DNA of 64,000 nucleotides, taken from NCBI RefSeq assembly GCF_021917145.1, contig NC_061066.1, positions 9,645,818-9,709,817 on the forward strand. Reading direction: 5' to 3'. The stretch is from Hypomesus transpacificus (Eukaryota; Chordata; Actinopteri; Osmeriformes; Osmeridae). The position numbers were made by a program, and so were the translations under genes. The notes beneath the pieces are model-generated. The model did no database searches and was not told the DNA's origin. It was given only the letters and a program-made list of their open reading frames with translations. Shown here in pieces: positions 23,381 through 35,758 of this stretch; the first letter of the stretch is position 1, and each line of letters begins with the position of its first letter.

Positions 23381-25374
23381 CTGGAGGGGAGGAAGAGCAG
23401 CAGGCACTTAAAGAATGATGTCCCCCCCCCCCCTCCCTTCTCTCCTCTCCTCCCCACCCCCTTCCCGCCCCTCCCTTCCCCCCTCCCCCCCTCTCACCCT
23501 CAGCTCCAGTGGTCCCCTCCCTTCTCACCCTCAGCTCCAGGGGTCCCCTCCCCTCCCTTCTCACCCTCAGCTCCAGGGGGTCAGTAGAGGAGGTGTCTCT
23601 GCGTTGCAGCCTGGAGCTGTTCCTGGGTTGGGAGGACGGAGCCTCCAGGAAGATCTTATCGTCCTGAAGGATGGTCACATGACACGAGATGTTCCCTACA
23701 AACGCCTGGGCCTCCTTCACTGTCATGGCCCTGCTGAAGCCTCGCCCCTGGGGGGAGGAAGAGAGGGAGGTCAGGAGGGGGACCAGAGGAGCAAGCACGA
23801 AACAAGTGAATAAAGAATCACTCCCCTCCCCTCCTCTCTCCCCCCTGGTTACCGTGACGTTGATGATGCTGGCCTCTGTGATGATGTTCTTGTCCAGCTT
23901 GTTGAAGGTGGGGTCTGGGTGGTACTCGAAGCTCTTTAGCTCCAGTGCCTCTCTGTCCAGCTGCAGGAAGGTGACAAAGCCCTGCTCAGCGGGGCCCCTC
24001 ACAGGTGGGGAGAGGAACTGCAGGACCGTGTCGTTTTTACTGAGGAAGTCCAGGGAAAACTGGGGGAGGAGGGAGTGGTAGAGGAGGAGAGGGAGAAAGA
24101 CATGGACCAGAGAGAGAGAGAGATTCAAACACACGACTGAATTGTAAACTCAAATTGCCCCATAATCTTTACAAAACGTTTTCCCCACACACACAGTTTT
24201 TTAGTAATGTATTTTTCAACCTTTAAATTTTTTTTAACATTGTATCAAATATTTATTCAACCTTTCGAAACGGAAAGTATTTTTTAAACTTTTTGTCAAA
24301 AGAAAATTCTGAACTTTTTGAACTTTTTCTTTTTTTCCTACCCACACGAACCTTAAGTTTTAAATAAAAAATATCACATATAATAAAACTAAATATATTA
24401 AATAATGTTTCTACATTTCAAAAGTATTTTTCAAAACTTCTTTTATTGTTGCCTTCTGCTTTGTCAATGGTAGTTTTGTAGACACACACACACACAGCAC
24501 TCCCCCACCCACCCAGCACACACACACACACACACACAGCACTCCCCCACCCAGCACACACATACTCCCCCAGCAGAGGACCCACCTCTGCAGTAGTGGT
24601 GTTGTACACTTCCTCGTCAGTAGAGGGCAGCACTGTCATGGAGGCTCTCTGGATCAGGTCAAATCCTGACCCCTGAACCACAACCCTCCTGCCCCCACTG
24701 GAACACACACGCAGTATAATTAAATCAATGAATCAATCAACCAGTCTAGCATTAGATCAATCAGTAGGTGGAGTGGCCAGTCCAGACTCAGCTGCCTCAC
24801 CAGTGGAAGCTGGTTTTGGGGTTGTAGTCTGTGACCTTGGGGTTGTCCCAGTACTGGAAGTGATGACCTCGGACCTCCCTGGAGGTGTTCCGGCCGTAGC
24901 TCACGATGACGGGTAAGGGAGGGGATGGCAGCTTCTGGCCCGCGTACCCCCCTGTCCGACAGGTGAGGTGACTCCCAAACGACAAGCTGGGGGAGGGGGG
25001 GGGATGCAGGTGAGTTGGACAGTCCAATCAGCGAGACGTACTTTAAAGATATTACCCATCATGCCCTTACACTTGGCAGGGCACGCCCCCCACGGTGATG
25101 GTGACATCATCTCTAGTGGCCGTGTCCAGGCTGGTGCCTGTGATGGTGATCACCGTGCCTCCTGCCGCTGGTCCTCGCTCAGGGTGCACCGAGGAGGGGG
25201 CGGGGTCCTGCACACACACACACACACACACGTTGATGGGCATGGCAAATTTAAGAAGCTTTTTAAGAATGATCAACTTAATGCAACAAATTAACCTCTG
25301 TCTCTCTCTCTCCCTTCATTCCTTGGGGAGAGCCAGGATTGAGAGCACTTAGACAGCTCAACCCAATGATCACA

Positions 25375-25418
<44 letters not shown>

Positions 25419-26126
25419 GTGAGAGCAGCTCTTACCCTGTAAGTGAAGACGACCTGTGACCTGCCCCAGCGCCCCCCCTCCACTTCCACCTTCACCTCCC
25501 CCGCCCTGCCTTGAGAGGGGTCTGCTGGGGGGGGCAGGTCTGCTGGGGGGGGCAGGGCGGGGGCGGGGGGCCATGCTGGACCCACCTCACACACCACACT
25601 GAGGGGGAAAGGGGGATTAGACAGGAGCAGGGACACACAACCATGTCACACACACACACAGTCCCCACACACACACTCCCCTCCAGCTGACCTGGTGGAG
25701 ACGGAGTATCTGTCCTCCAGGTGAACACACTCCACCCCGGCCACAGTGATCCTCCTCACGTCCCCCGCCCTCACCCCCAGGTTGCTCCCCCGCAGGGTGA
25801 GGGCGATCCCACCAGCCAGCGGGCCGAACAGGGGGGAGATCTGGAGGGGGAGGGAGAGGGAGAGGATCATACAGATAGATTTGATTAGATTGATGGTTAA
25901 TCAGAGCACCTTGAGGTGTGTGTCTTTTTATTTATCAATATGTGTGTGTGTGTCTTACTCCAGTGATGGTGGGGCTGGGGCAGGTGGGGGGCTCCGGGGA
26001 GGAGGGGCAGAGCAGAGTGTGTGTGCAGGTCCTGGAGGAGGGGCACCACACACACTGGAACCTGGACTCAGCGCTCCTGCACAGGCTGCAGTCCTCACGG
26101 CCCACAGAGCAGTTATACACAACCAC

Positions 26127-26191
<65 letters not shown>

Positions 26192-28434
26192 GTGTGGGGG
26201 GGGGGGGGAGGCTCGTGTTGTGTGTGTGTATAGTATACATGCGTGTGTATGCCTGTGTGTGTGTGTAGATTCCTACCCGTCAGTGTGCTGTCCACTCTCC
26301 TCTCTGTGGAGCTGTCTTTGATGTGGAACGACACGTTTACCTCCTGCTGTTTGTCATAGGTAAACTGAACACACACACACATTAGAAAGAGAAGGATAAT
26401 CAGGAACAATTTCAGAGTGATATGGACTCTATTTAGAAAAGAGAAAAAGACAGAAGAGAGAGGTGTTGAAAGGAGAGAGGGATGGAGGGGTTGAGAGAGA
26501 GATAGAGGGAGAGAGAGCGAAAGAGGGAGAAAGAGCGAGAGGGAGTGGTTAAGTGTGTACCTCGTAGCCACTGAAGGATCCCTGGTTCGAGTCCTCATCA
26601 AACACCACATCCTCCTCCACCTGCTGCATCAGCTCAGTCCCAATCCTGAACCGTCGACCCTGGGGGGGGAGAAGGAGGAGTCAGATAGTCTACCCAGAGG
26701 GGGAGGAGTCTACCCAGAGGGGGAGGAGTCAACAATCTACTCAGAGTAGATATGAAACATGTTGACAAGGTGGTTGCCTAAACACCTCTGGTTGATCAGA
26801 GAATGCCTTGCACAGCTCTCCTAGTGAAGAACCAGAGAGAGGCTAAACACCACACCACAGAAGAAGACAACCCAGGAAGTAACCACAGGAAGTGAAGGCA
26901 GAAATCCAGGAAGTGAGTGGTGTCTGACCGTGTAGCTGTCCAGGTTCCTGCCCTGGAAGCGGAGGGGAACACGAAGACCCACCGGGAGCAGTTGAGGGTC
27001 TGGGCTCTCAAACTGGGGACAGCTGTCCTTCTGGAGAGAGAACACACTTCAGCACCAGGTCACTCATGGGTTTGGCTTATTTCCAATTAAAACCAGGTTT
27101 GTACAAGATTTGAACCAAGTTAACACCAGTGTTACCAGTTCAGTGATGGGTAGAGATCAGCCTTTGACTACAGATCATGAAGTCACAGGTTCAGTAGCTT
27201 TGGATAGAATAATCTGCTAAAGGAATACTGCATGATGACAACATGATGAGGTTGTTTAGGGCAGGTTGCCTGTGGCCCCTCCTCACCTGCAGAGGTTTGA
27301 TGACGTGAGCGCCCCCTTCTGCCTCGGTGCTGTCACTGCACACGTGATCACGGCTGTTCCACTGGCAGCCCCACTCACTGGTCACGCACGAAATACACCT
27401 GCACGGCCAATCACAAAGCAGGGGCAGGGCATCACGGGGAGGACTAGCCAATGAGAGTGGAGAGCTGACAGGGAACTGATCCAGCTAACAGCGCTAACCC
27501 GACGCTAACCTGGCGCTAACCCGGCGCTAACCCGGCGCTAACCCGGCACTAACCAGGCGCTAACCCGGCGCTAGCTTTTGTAGCGGCGTCGGACAGGAAG
27601 TGGTACTCACGGAGTGTTCTGGGACTTCCTGGTGGTGGCGGCGCAGCTGTAGAAGAGGTACTCTCCAGACGTCACCGTGATGCTGCCGTTAACCAGCACC
27701 GTGACCGGCACCGCCACAAAGTCTGCACGCAGCACAGGGATTGGTTGATTGATTTGTTAATTGCTTGTCAGGTTTTCAACCTTTACAACCAGAGGAGCAG
27801 CGTGAGGACCATCTACCTTGACTGTCAGGAGTGGGCGGGATGTCCTCAGGATCAGGCAGGCTACAGGTCACCCTGCTGTCAAACATCACCGCCTGGCTTT
27901 GGAAGGAGCCAAACACACACTTCAGCCTATCAGAGGGCCCCAACCTGGGGAGGGCGGGAACTGTGATCTCCACCTGGGAAGAGAAGAAAGAGAGGGTTGA
28001 GAGAAAGACTAAATTGGAAAAGTGAGAGTGAGTGAGAGTGAGAAAGAGAGTATGTGAGAGAGAAAGAGAAAGAGAGAGAATGTATGTGAGTGAGTGAGTG
28101 AGAAAGAGACCTGCTGGGTCTTCTTGTTGCTGAGGTTGGGAGGGTTGAAGGTCTGGATCTGGACACACTGCTGATTGGGGCTCCACAGCCAAGTGTTGTC
28201 CTCCGCCGACCTATCACACTCCCCCTTTCTGGTACACCTGAAGGACGACAGCCAATCACACACTGGCTTGAACTCCGGGTTAACCATACATGGGCGTTGA
28301 CAGGAGGAAACTACATTTCCCATGAGCACTCACCTGCTCTCCAGGACACACCAGCCACAGTAGGGGTCCTTGAGGGCCATGCAGGACTGGCAGTCTGGCC
28401 TGTTACACGCCTGCACCGGTACCTTGGAGATCTG

Positions 28435-28479
<45 letters not shown>

Positions 28480-30940
28480 TAACAACCCTGACATACAGGA
28501 CTCTGATGATACAGGTGACATATCTCAGGTGACATATCCAGCCAAACTCCCATGTGATCAACCACCCCATGACCTCACGGTCACTGGGATCGATCGTCAC
28601 GGAGAGGTTCGACCGCATCCGCGGCAACTGACCTTCGTCTCCGTGGCGACGTACAGGTGCGTGAGGTGTGAGCTGAGCAGCAGGTTCTTGTTGACTCTGC
28701 CCCCCGACCCGTCAGAGGGGGTGCGGCCGTACACCTCCGGCCGGGACGACAGGTGCAGCTTCAGCACCTCCCCCTCGCCCGTCCCCAGGAACGCCACAGC
28801 ATGCTCCGTCTCCACGGCAACCGCCACGGCCGTCAGGTGACCCTTCCTTGAGTAGGCGGGGTCGGAGGTCAGGGCGAATTCGGACTTGCTGGCCAGTGGG
28901 GAGGGCAGGAACTCTGCCCCACAGCGGTACTTGGAGACCATGTCCTGGAAGGGGACACCACAATCATGCCTGTCATACACCTCAGGGTGGGTGTCCTCTG
29001 TGTGTGTTCCTGTGTGTGTGTTCCTGTGTGTGTGTGTTCCTGTGTGTGTGTTCCTCTGTGTGTGTTCCTCTGTGTGTGTGTTCCTGTGTGTGTGTTCCTG
29101 TGTGTGTGTTCCTGTGTGTGTGTTCCTCTGTGTGTGTTCCTCTGTGTGTGTTCCTCTGTGTGTGTTCCTGTGTGTGTGTGTTCCTGTGTGTGTGTGTGTG
29201 TTCCTGTGTGTGTGTGTTCCTGTGTGTGTCTCACTTCGCTCTTGGTGATGCACAGCTCCTCTGGTTTGGAGGAGTAGGGGGTGTATACAGCAGGACGGTC
29301 GTTGATCTTGCCAGCGTGGTTGTAGCAGGCTGAGATGATCTCCACCAGCCGCTGGTTCACTGCCTCCAGGGGGTACAGACACAGCCCTGAGCTGGAGCCC
29401 CCCTCCTCCTCTGCACTCAGCACCACAAACAGGACGGGGTCCCCAGGCTTCACCACGCCCCAGCGACCCGACAGGGTCAGGTTACTGGCCAAGGCCGAGC
29501 CAGGCTCAGACACATAGGCAGCCTGGGGGGGGGGAGGAGGGAGAGGAAGGAGATTTAGAAATATTCTGGTGTGGTTGTAGTTCCCTCTAGTTGTGGTCCT
29601 AGTCCTGGTGTAGGTCTGGTCTTAGTCCTGGTGTAGGTCTGGTCTTAGTCCCAGGTCCAGTCCTGCCCTCTCACCTGAACCTTGTTGAACCTGTTGGTGG
29701 CGCTGCAGTTGAGCTGCAGCTCAGTGTAGGAGAAGTAGTTGTGGTCGTTCTCACACATGCGGGACAGGAAGGTGTATGTGCGGCTCTCCTGGGCGCTGAG
29801 CGTGCGCGAGTACAGGAAGTACACAAAGCCGTCGTGCTTGAAGACGAAGCGGAAGTCGTGCAGGTAGCTGGGCACAAAGGGGCTGGCCTGAACCCCCGAC
29901 GCCTCGATGATGCTGTCAAACACTACCCAGTCAGAGTAGTCCTGCAGGACCCGCGTGCTGATGAGCTTAGTGCTGTCCTGACTGCCGTAGCCCTTCCCCA
30001 CCTGGGCGAGGGAGGGAGGAGAGAGAGGGAAGGAAGGATGAGGTATTAAATGATACTAATATTTCAATCATTCAAATGGATGCACCAATACAGATACCAG
30101 AAAAGAAATGTGTACTCGTACTCGGTCCATCCCTAAAATTAATTGCACTTTCATGGAGACCAAATCTAAGAAGTATCGGTTCTCGGTATCGGCAAGTACA
30201 CAAATAGAAATACTTATACTGGTTTGTAATCGGTGCATCCCTAATTCAAATACAATTTTTGATATGTCCACATCCTATTAACTGCATATCACGGGCCCTG
30301 CCTTATCCTGACCACAACCCCTAGCCCCAGCCTCTAACCCAAGCCTCTAGCCCCAGCCTCTAACCCCAGCCTCTAACCCAGCCTCTAGCCCCAGCCTCTA
30401 ACCCCAGCCTCTAACCCCAGCCTCGCCCCTCACCACAAACACCGTCAGGTTCTCGCTGTTCTTGGTGATGAAGTATGACATCACCCCGACCACGGACACG
30501 GCCTCCTCGGCACTGGCCACATAGGTCTTCTCCCCCTTGGTGTCGCTGAAGTAGATGAGCTGCTCCACGTCCGACAGGTTCCTCAGGGAACACAGCCCCC
30601 TGAAGACGCTCCCGCACAGCACCAGCTGCCCCCCCGGCCCCACCAGCAGCAGCTTGTTGTGGTTGTCTGTCTCCTGCCTCTCCGTGCAGGCTGCGGTGAC
30701 GGGGGGCGTGCAGGAGCGGCTGTCCTCCACAGGGCCGGTGCGGGAGCGGGACTGGAGCACCAGCTCAGAGGAGAGCTGCAGCACAGCGTTGACGGCACCC
30801 ACGTACACGCGCCCCGTGGCGGGGTCACGCACCACGTTGTTGATGAGGGTGTCGGACGAGAAGACGGGGTCGCCCGCCTGGGTGGAGCTAGGGTAGAGAG
30901 ACGCCAGGAGGCACAGGGCCGCCCGCCACCACCCCTCCAT
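17789..30940 (-). CDS. plxnb2: Plexin-B2, semaphorin receptor, 36 coding exons
   Basis: Single-pass receptor for class 4 semaphorins that signals through R-Ras/Rap GAP activity and RhoGEF binding. The exons join in consistent phase to 5652 nt, or 1883 residues; human PLXNB2 has about 1838. The order is signal peptide ([16 protein letters not shown]), Sema domain, three PSI modules, IPT repeats, one membrane helix in exon 21, a split GAP domain with an inserted Rho-GTPase-binding domain, and the C-terminal tail ENKVTDL. VTDL is the PDZ-binding end of B-type plexins. The B2 subtype is favoured by the tail and by the shank3/tymp neighbourhood. The start ATG follows an acceptor by two bases (exon from 30942), so the 5' UTR must come from an upstream exon. 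Donor-copy repeats flank exons 20, 30 and 31. Confidence 0.95.
18895..18990 (-). repeat. GTGTGTCTGCAG repeat in plxnb2 intron 31
   Basis: Short units GTGTGTGTGTCTGCAG repeat about seven times next to the exon 32 acceptor side of the intron and merge into the donor-copy array beginning at about 18995. Confidence 0.85.
18995..19470 (-). repeat. Twelve-copy array of the plxnb2 exon 31 donor
   Basis: On the minus strand each unit contains TGGAAGACCAACAG|GTACAC, the last 14 bases of exon 31 plus its donor. Exon-end positions are 19451 (the exon-proximal copy), 19412, 19373, 19334, 19295, 19256, 19215, 19172, 19129, 19086, 19043 and 19002. The first six copies are exactly 39 bp apart. The later ones are 41-43 bp apart because of GT-dinucleotide length changes. 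The copy at 19256 has ACCAATAG instead of ACCAACAG. The frame stays open through the 39-bp part, each unit encoding [13 protein letters not shown] or a close variant. Confidence 0.95.
19680..19915 (-). repeat. C-run array of the plxnb2 exon 30 donor
   Basis: The true exon 30 end (GTCAAG|GTACCCTGG) is at 19905. The intron repeats CAAGGTACCCTGG or GCAAGGTACCCTGG separated by G-runs on that strand, giving further donor-like junctions at 19871, 19814, 19793, 19772, 19742, 19715 and 19687. The spacing depends on homopolymer length, the longest run being about 43 C on the + strand, and this is prone to assembly error. Confidence 0.9.
20140..20295. repeat. (GT)n minisatellite in plxnb2 intron 29
   Basis: Four copies of TAGTGTGCTAGCTC followed by (TG)n of about 22-26 bp, in the short intron between exons 29 and 30. 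Splice sites are not included. Confidence 0.85.
20925..20992. repeat. 18-bp repeat filling plxnb2 intron 26
   Basis: TGTGCGTAGCGTGCTAGC or close variants repeat four times directly beside the exon 26 donor (CTG|GTGGGC) without including it. The intron is only about 116 bp long. Confidence 0.85.
21235..21570. repeat. GA-rich tract in plxnb2 intron 25
   Basis: About 330 bp of GAGAGAGGGGGAGG-type purine sequence, an uninterrupted polypurine/polypyrimidine strand pair. ORFs on both strands reflect composition only. Confidence 0.9.
21684..21982. repeat. hAT-like fragment plus ~50-bp repeat in plxnb2 intron 24
   Basis: CAGCGATGGGAAGTAACAAA starts a short fragment that ends near 21745. Its AAGTAACAAAGTACAAATA-type word also occurs inverted near 31640-31705. 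It is followed by four copies of TATACCTGGGTATGCATACA, GTATATATCCC and (TG)n. Confidence 0.75.
22170..22750. repeat. Two tandem repeats in plxnb2 intron 23
   Basis: Bases 22180-22375 hold about nine copies of GTCAGAAACACCACAACCAG. Bases 22378-22750 are (CAGACAGG), (CAGG) and GCAGTGACAGACAGACAG units. Both splice sites lie outside the arrays. Confidence 0.9.
23490..23585 (-). repeat. Three copies of the plxnb2 exon 20 end and donor
   Basis: The minus strand reads CCCCTGGAGCTGAGG|GTGAGA at the exon end 23565. The segment GAGCTGAGGGTGAGAAGGGA recurs with junctions at 23529 and 23498. The first interval is 36 bp, in frame with 12 extra residues. The second is 31 bp and shifts the frame. Confidence 0.88.
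23565..30940 (-). CDS. plxnb2: plxnb2 coding exons 1-20: signal peptide and extracellular region
   Basis: Exons: 30434-30940, 29675-30001, 29235-29522, 28633-28980, 28334-28431, 28111-28237, 27817-27973, 27611-27722, 27287-27398, 26929-27030, 26561-26659, 26277-26364, 25959-26125, 25692-25840, 25436-25598, 25071-25207, 24801-24986, 24586-24697, 23853-24059, 23565-23747. Exons 1-4 are the Sema domain. Exons 5-6 hold PSI1 ([15 protein letters not shown]), exon 9 PSI2 ([13 protein letters not shown]) and exon 13 PSI3 ([16 protein letters not shown]). IPT folds follow from exon 13, with typical [17 protein letters not shown] (exon 14), [16 protein letters not shown] (exon 16) and [12 protein letters not shown] (exon 18) strands. 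Exon 20 contains RLQRRD just before the membrane, a possible proprotein-convertase site like those reported in B plexins. The cleavage is inferred, not shown. Confidence 0.92.
27482..27578. repeat. GCTAACCCGGC repeat in plxnb2 intron 8
   Basis: Eight or nine copies of GCGCTAACCCG and variants. The intron otherwise carries ordinary sequence between exons 8 and 9. Confidence 0.85.
28992..29230. repeat. TGTGTGTGTTCC repeat in plxnb2 intron 3
   Basis: About 18 units of TGTGTGTGTTCCT fill nearly all of the intron between exons 3 and 4. The exon 3 donor GAA|GTGAGA follows at once on the minus strand. Confidence 0.9.
30076..30242. mobile_element. Short inverted-repeat element (hAT-like MITE) in plxnb2 intron 1
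   Basis: The ends are ATGGATGCACCAAT on the left and, read in reverse, AGGGATGCACCGAT on the right, a terminus known from abundant vertebrate hAT-derived MITEs. The flanks share ATTCAA, an imperfect trace of a target duplication. The element is about 167 bp and has no coding capacity. It lies between coding exons 1 and 2. Confidence 0.7.
30290..30425. repeat. CCAGCCTCTAACC minisatellite in plxnb2, next to coding exon 1 donor
   Basis: About nine copies of CCCAGCCTCTAAC or CCCAGCCTCTAGC abut the exon 1 donor at 30433 without containing it. Confidence 0.85.
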
Positions 30941-31745
30941 GTCTGGGAAGCAGAGGGGGGAGGGGGGGGAGAAGAGAGGGGAGGGGGTGAAAGGGGGCGA
31001 GGGATGGAGAAAGGAGGAGAGAAAGTGGTTTAATTAGTTCTAACATGCACAGTGGTTCCATTAGTCAGTCTGTGTACCTGTGGTGTGTGTGTGTACCTGT
31101 GTACCTGTGGTGTGTGTGTGTGTGTGTGCAGCCTGAGCCCGCAGCAGTTGAAGCAGGAGGTTGTAAACATGACGTTATCCAGAAGTTAGGAGACATCAGC
31201 TCTCAAAATCCTTCTCACAGCTGTCAGCTAAGAAACCCTCCTCCTCTCTCCAGTAAGGTGGTCAGAAGAACAGTTTGACCACAGCCCATCTGACCCTACT
31301 GTATAGCTGTCCACACACACACACACACACACACGTCTAGCTGGCTTCAGAGGCACTCACACACAGGCAGCATTGTACCACTGAGGGACATGGTTCCATA
31401 CAAAAGCTGACACTGGAGAAGACTAGACAGAGGGCGTGTGTGTGGTGATTGTGTCCGTCTGACAGTGTGTGTGTGTGTGCATGCGTGCGCACCTGCGAGA
31501 GAGAGATATATATCATTTATACTCTATTTTTTCAACCTTTCAAAACCTGTTTTTTGAAACTTTAAAAAAATTATTTTTTTGTTGTTGTAAAGTCTTAAAG
31601 TTCACTTGCACGTTCAAGTGTAAGTGAAGTACTAGAAACATCTATTTCAGTACAGTAACAAAGTATTTGTTTTATGTATATTTGTACTTTGTTACTTCCG
31701 AGGAGGGACTCTAGTTTGTGGACCTTGGACCCACATACAGTATGG

Positions 31746-31778
<33 letters not shown>

Positions 31779-32070
31779 ACCCACACATACACTCCAAGGC
31801 TGGCGTCCTTATTGTCAGTGGAGGAAACAAAGGATTATGGGGGATTACAGGTTCACACACACACACACACACTGTCAGACGGACACAATCACCACACACA
31901 CACACAATGACCTGGCAAACCTGTAGGACTGGATCATGTTTTAGTCTGTTCATACTGATATGAAACAACACATTGTTAGTGTCTCTCTCCTTTCATCTCT
32001 CACTCTCCTATATACAGGAGCACATTTAATTTAGACTTCAGTTTAAGTGCTGGTTAGTACCCCCCCCCCC

Positions 32071-32105
<35 letters not shown>

Positions 32106-32555
32106 CAGGGATAATCTAGGCTATGCTAGCGCACATGATAATGAGTTTGGTGAGAGGATCATCTTAATCATCATCAAACTGCTGACAACACCATTATGGA
32201 GAAACTGTGTAAGTGTGTGTGTCAAAAGGAACACAGTCTAGTGAGAGGAGAGGAGAGGACAGGAGGGGAGGAGAGGTAAACAGTCTAGTGAGAGGAGAGG
32301 AGAGGAGGGGAGAGGGGAGGAGAGGAGTGGAGAGGGGAGAGGTAAACACAGTCTAGTAAGAGGAGAGGAGGAGAGGAGTGGAGTGGTAAAGTGTTTTTTC
32401 CTGGAGACCATTCTCCTCAACCAGGAAACAAGGACTGAGAAAAACGTTTCCTCTGTAAGGAAAGTTAGCTGATTTATATTACACTAACCCTACAGGAGGA
32501 ATGACATCACTGTGCCAACTGCTTCCTGGCTCCTCTCTTGTCTCTCTCTCTCTCA

Positions 32556-32594
<39 letters not shown>

Positions 32595-32769
32595 ACACAC
32601 ACGTTAAGCCATCATCAGTATTTAAAACGCTGATCCCAGTAAGCAGTGGGATGTTCTTCTGGTATGATGAGGGAGGGATTGGATCCGCACGGCTGATTCT
32701 CTGAACTTCTTATTCTCACGTTCCAGTGAGTGACATGATCTAACACATAGTTCTATAGACACATCTAAG

Positions 32770-32815
<46 letters not shown>

Positions 32816-33570
32816 AGGGAGGGAGTGTGCCACACATCTAAGACTGAGCTGGACTGAACTCAGATAGCAGTACTATCCAAACTCTCTCCATCCACCACAT
32901 CTCTCCATCTCTGACTGTCACAGTCTTTCAGCCTGAGGTTTAAGCAAGATAGTGACACACACACATCACTGTCAGAAGGATGATCAGCCTTCTCACTGAT
33001 AGAACTGCTCTCTTGTATCTGATAGTATCTATAGGAATCTGAACACAGGAATATTCTCCATGTTAGCCCTAAGGACTGAGAGAGAGACAGAAACCCTAAC
33101 CCTTCTGAAAGTTAGTTAACTCTGTAATTGAATTCAGACCACTTGTCCCCTCGTAAACTACAACTGCTGTGAAGAGTCAGTGTGTGTGTGGTGTGTGTGT
33201 GGCGTGTGTGTGGTGTGGGTGTGTATCCCTGTAGATCAGGGTGAGGTGGTAAGATGACTCATTGATCTGTCCATGGGGGTCAATAAGGAGGGGGGGGGGG
33301 GGGCAGTATTTATGACCACATCTACAGCTGTGTGTGTGTGTGTGTCTTTATGCCGAAAGCCACAGAGAACTGGCAGCAACATTACACACACACAGCCAGA
33401 GAGAGAGAAACAACTGAGACAGAAGAATCCCCTCTGCCTCTCCCCCCCTGTCCCCCCCCTCTGCCCCCCCTCTGCCCCCCTCTCCCCCCCTCTCCCCCTC
33501 TGCACCATCAGGAAAAATGCAGGGAAAGAGAGAAAGAGGTACATAAAAATCCCTGAGGGCTCAACTCAGT

Positions 33571-33601
<31 letters not shown>

Positions 33602-33839
33602 TCAGCGGTAGACTGGGGCTGAACGAGGCATTGGCAAACACAGCACCCAATGCTACCCTGGACCCTGCTCCCATGGCAACGTCATCAACCATGAACCCTG
33701 CTCCCATGGCAACGTCATCAACTCTGTCCCTCCTGACTACGACATGAGAGAGAGAGTGATGGAGTCAGGAAGGTGTGTGTGTGAGTGTGTGTGGTTTAGA
33801 CAGACAGTCTGGGAGGAAAACAAGCCCTTCAAAGGCCTG

Positions 33840-33980
33840 GGGTCTCCAATTAACCCCTGAACTCTGTATCTGACCCCTGAACTCTGTATCTGACCCCTGA
33901 ACTCTGTATCTGACCCCTGAACTCTGTATCTGACCCCTGAACTCTGTATCTGACCCCTGAACTCTGTATCGGACCCCTGG
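33840..33980. repeat. 20-bp tandem repeat
   Basis: CTGAACTCTGTATCTGACCC repeats about six times with few changes. It is probably intronic to plxnb2. Confidence 0.92.
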
Positions 33981-34564
33981 ACACACACACACACACACAC
34001 AGCCTCTCTGTTCTGGCTGATTATCAAGAAGAGTTCTGCACATCTCTAGAGAATAGCACATGTTACCAGCAGAGAGAACACTGCTTCACTGCCCCATCAT
34101 TCTGTCAGACACAGAGAGACAGAGTTAGAGGGTGATTTCAGAGATTAATGGAAGAATTGAGAGAGCGAGAGAGAGCGAGCGAGCGAGAGCGAGATAAATA
34201 GTTGGGGAGAAGCAGTGTGGTGGTCCTGGCATTGGCGCTCTGAGCTCATCTACTCTGGTCTGGCAGGATGAAGGGGATCGTTTGGGCAAGTCTGAAGATG
34301 GATGTGTGGGAGGCAAACCCAACAAACAGATGCATGCCTGCAGATACACACTCTTTACTCATGAACACACACATCTTTTTTTTGTATCTCTTCCTCCACC
34401 GTCACTATAAATCAGACCCATTGCTCTCTCCTCCTCACACACACACACACCCTCTCAGAGCCAGAATGCAGTTCAAGGACAGAACACTGTGTTTCTGGGG
34501 CTCAGCGTACAAACTATTTCTCTCCTCCTGACAGAGTAGACATGGTTCTGGTGTCCTCTTTAGA

Positions 34565-34870
34565 GGTGTGTGAGTCTGTGTGTGAGTCTGTGTGTGTGAG
34601 TCTGTGTGTGTGAGTCTGTGTGTGTGAGTCTGTGTGTGTGAGTCTGTGTGTGTGAGTCTGTGTGTGAGTCTGTGTGTGAGTCTGTGTGTGAGTCTGTGTG
34701 TGAGTGTAGTGTGTGTGAGTAGTGTGTGTGAGTAGTGTGTGTGAGTCTGTGTGTGAGTCTGTGTGTGTGAGTCTGTGTGTGAGTGTAGTGTGTGAGTCTG
34801 TGTGTGAGTAGTGTGTAGTGTGTGTGAGTGTAGTGTGTGAGTCTGTGTGTGAGTAGTGAGTAGTGTGTGG
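34565..34870. repeat. GTGTGTGAGTCT / GTGTAGTGTGTGAG array
   Basis: About 300 bp of alternating TGTGTGTGAGTC and GAGTAGTGTG units. It is low complexity, with long HTQTHTLTHRLTH-type ORFs on the minus strand that are artefacts. Confidence 0.92.
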
Positions 34871-35379
34871 TGTGTAGTGTGTGGTGAGTTCTGCAGAGTT
34901 GCTGACAGTGAACAGTACAACTCTAGGGGGACGTCATATCAACAGCTCTTACATCCTGCTGCCCCAAACACACAGTCCTACACTGTCCAGCTTGAGGCCG
35001 CCACACACACACACACACATGCCCCACATGACCTAAAGCAAACATCCCTTCCTCTCGCTCCCTTTCAACTCCCCCTCTAATTGTGTTCTCTCCATCTCTC
35101 TTTCTGACATTCTCTCCCTCCCCCCTCCCTCCCTCCCTCCATTTCTTATCGTTTCTCTCTCTCCGTGTATCCCCCCCTCCATGTCTCTGCCCCCTCCCCT
35201 CCAGCAGCTCCAGTCCAGTGATGGGAATCAGGACCAGCACCAGGACGCCTCCCAGTGATCTCTGCCCAGGGAGGGTGAGGGTTCCTGGGGTGAGAGGCCA
35301 CGGGGAGAGGGGTCAGGGGGAGTATCCACATCTGGCTCTGCTCAGAATGTTTCACATTCCTCTTGGGGGGGGGCGGGGC

Positions 35380-35600
35380 CTGCCTGTCTGCCTGTGTCAC
35401 CAGGTCTGCCTGTCTGTCACCAGGTCTGTCTGCCTGCCTGTCTCTCTGTCACCAGGTCTGTCTGCCTGCCTGTCTCTCTGTCAACAGGTCTGTCTGCCTG
35501 TCTGTCTGTCTGTCACCAGGTCTGTCTGCCTGCCTGTCTGTCACCAGGTCTGTCTGCCTGTCTGCCTGCCTGTCTGTGTCACCGGGTCTGCCTGTCACCT
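35380..35600. repeat. CTGTCACCAGGTCTGTCTGCCTGC array
   Basis: About eight irregular copies of a TGTCACCAGGTCTGTCTGCC unit with variable CTGT/CTGC runs. Its words include CAG|GTCTG, but no exon is recognised beside it. Confidence 0.88.
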
Positions 35601-35758
35601 GTATACACAAACACACTTACTCACACTCGCATGCACGCTGTCACACACACACACACACACACGACATGAAGCAGCAGTGAAGCTGTCTGACCAGCTCAAC
35701 ACAGACCCCTGAAAACCCAGGCAGGCAGACCCGGTGACAAATATATATATATATCTAT

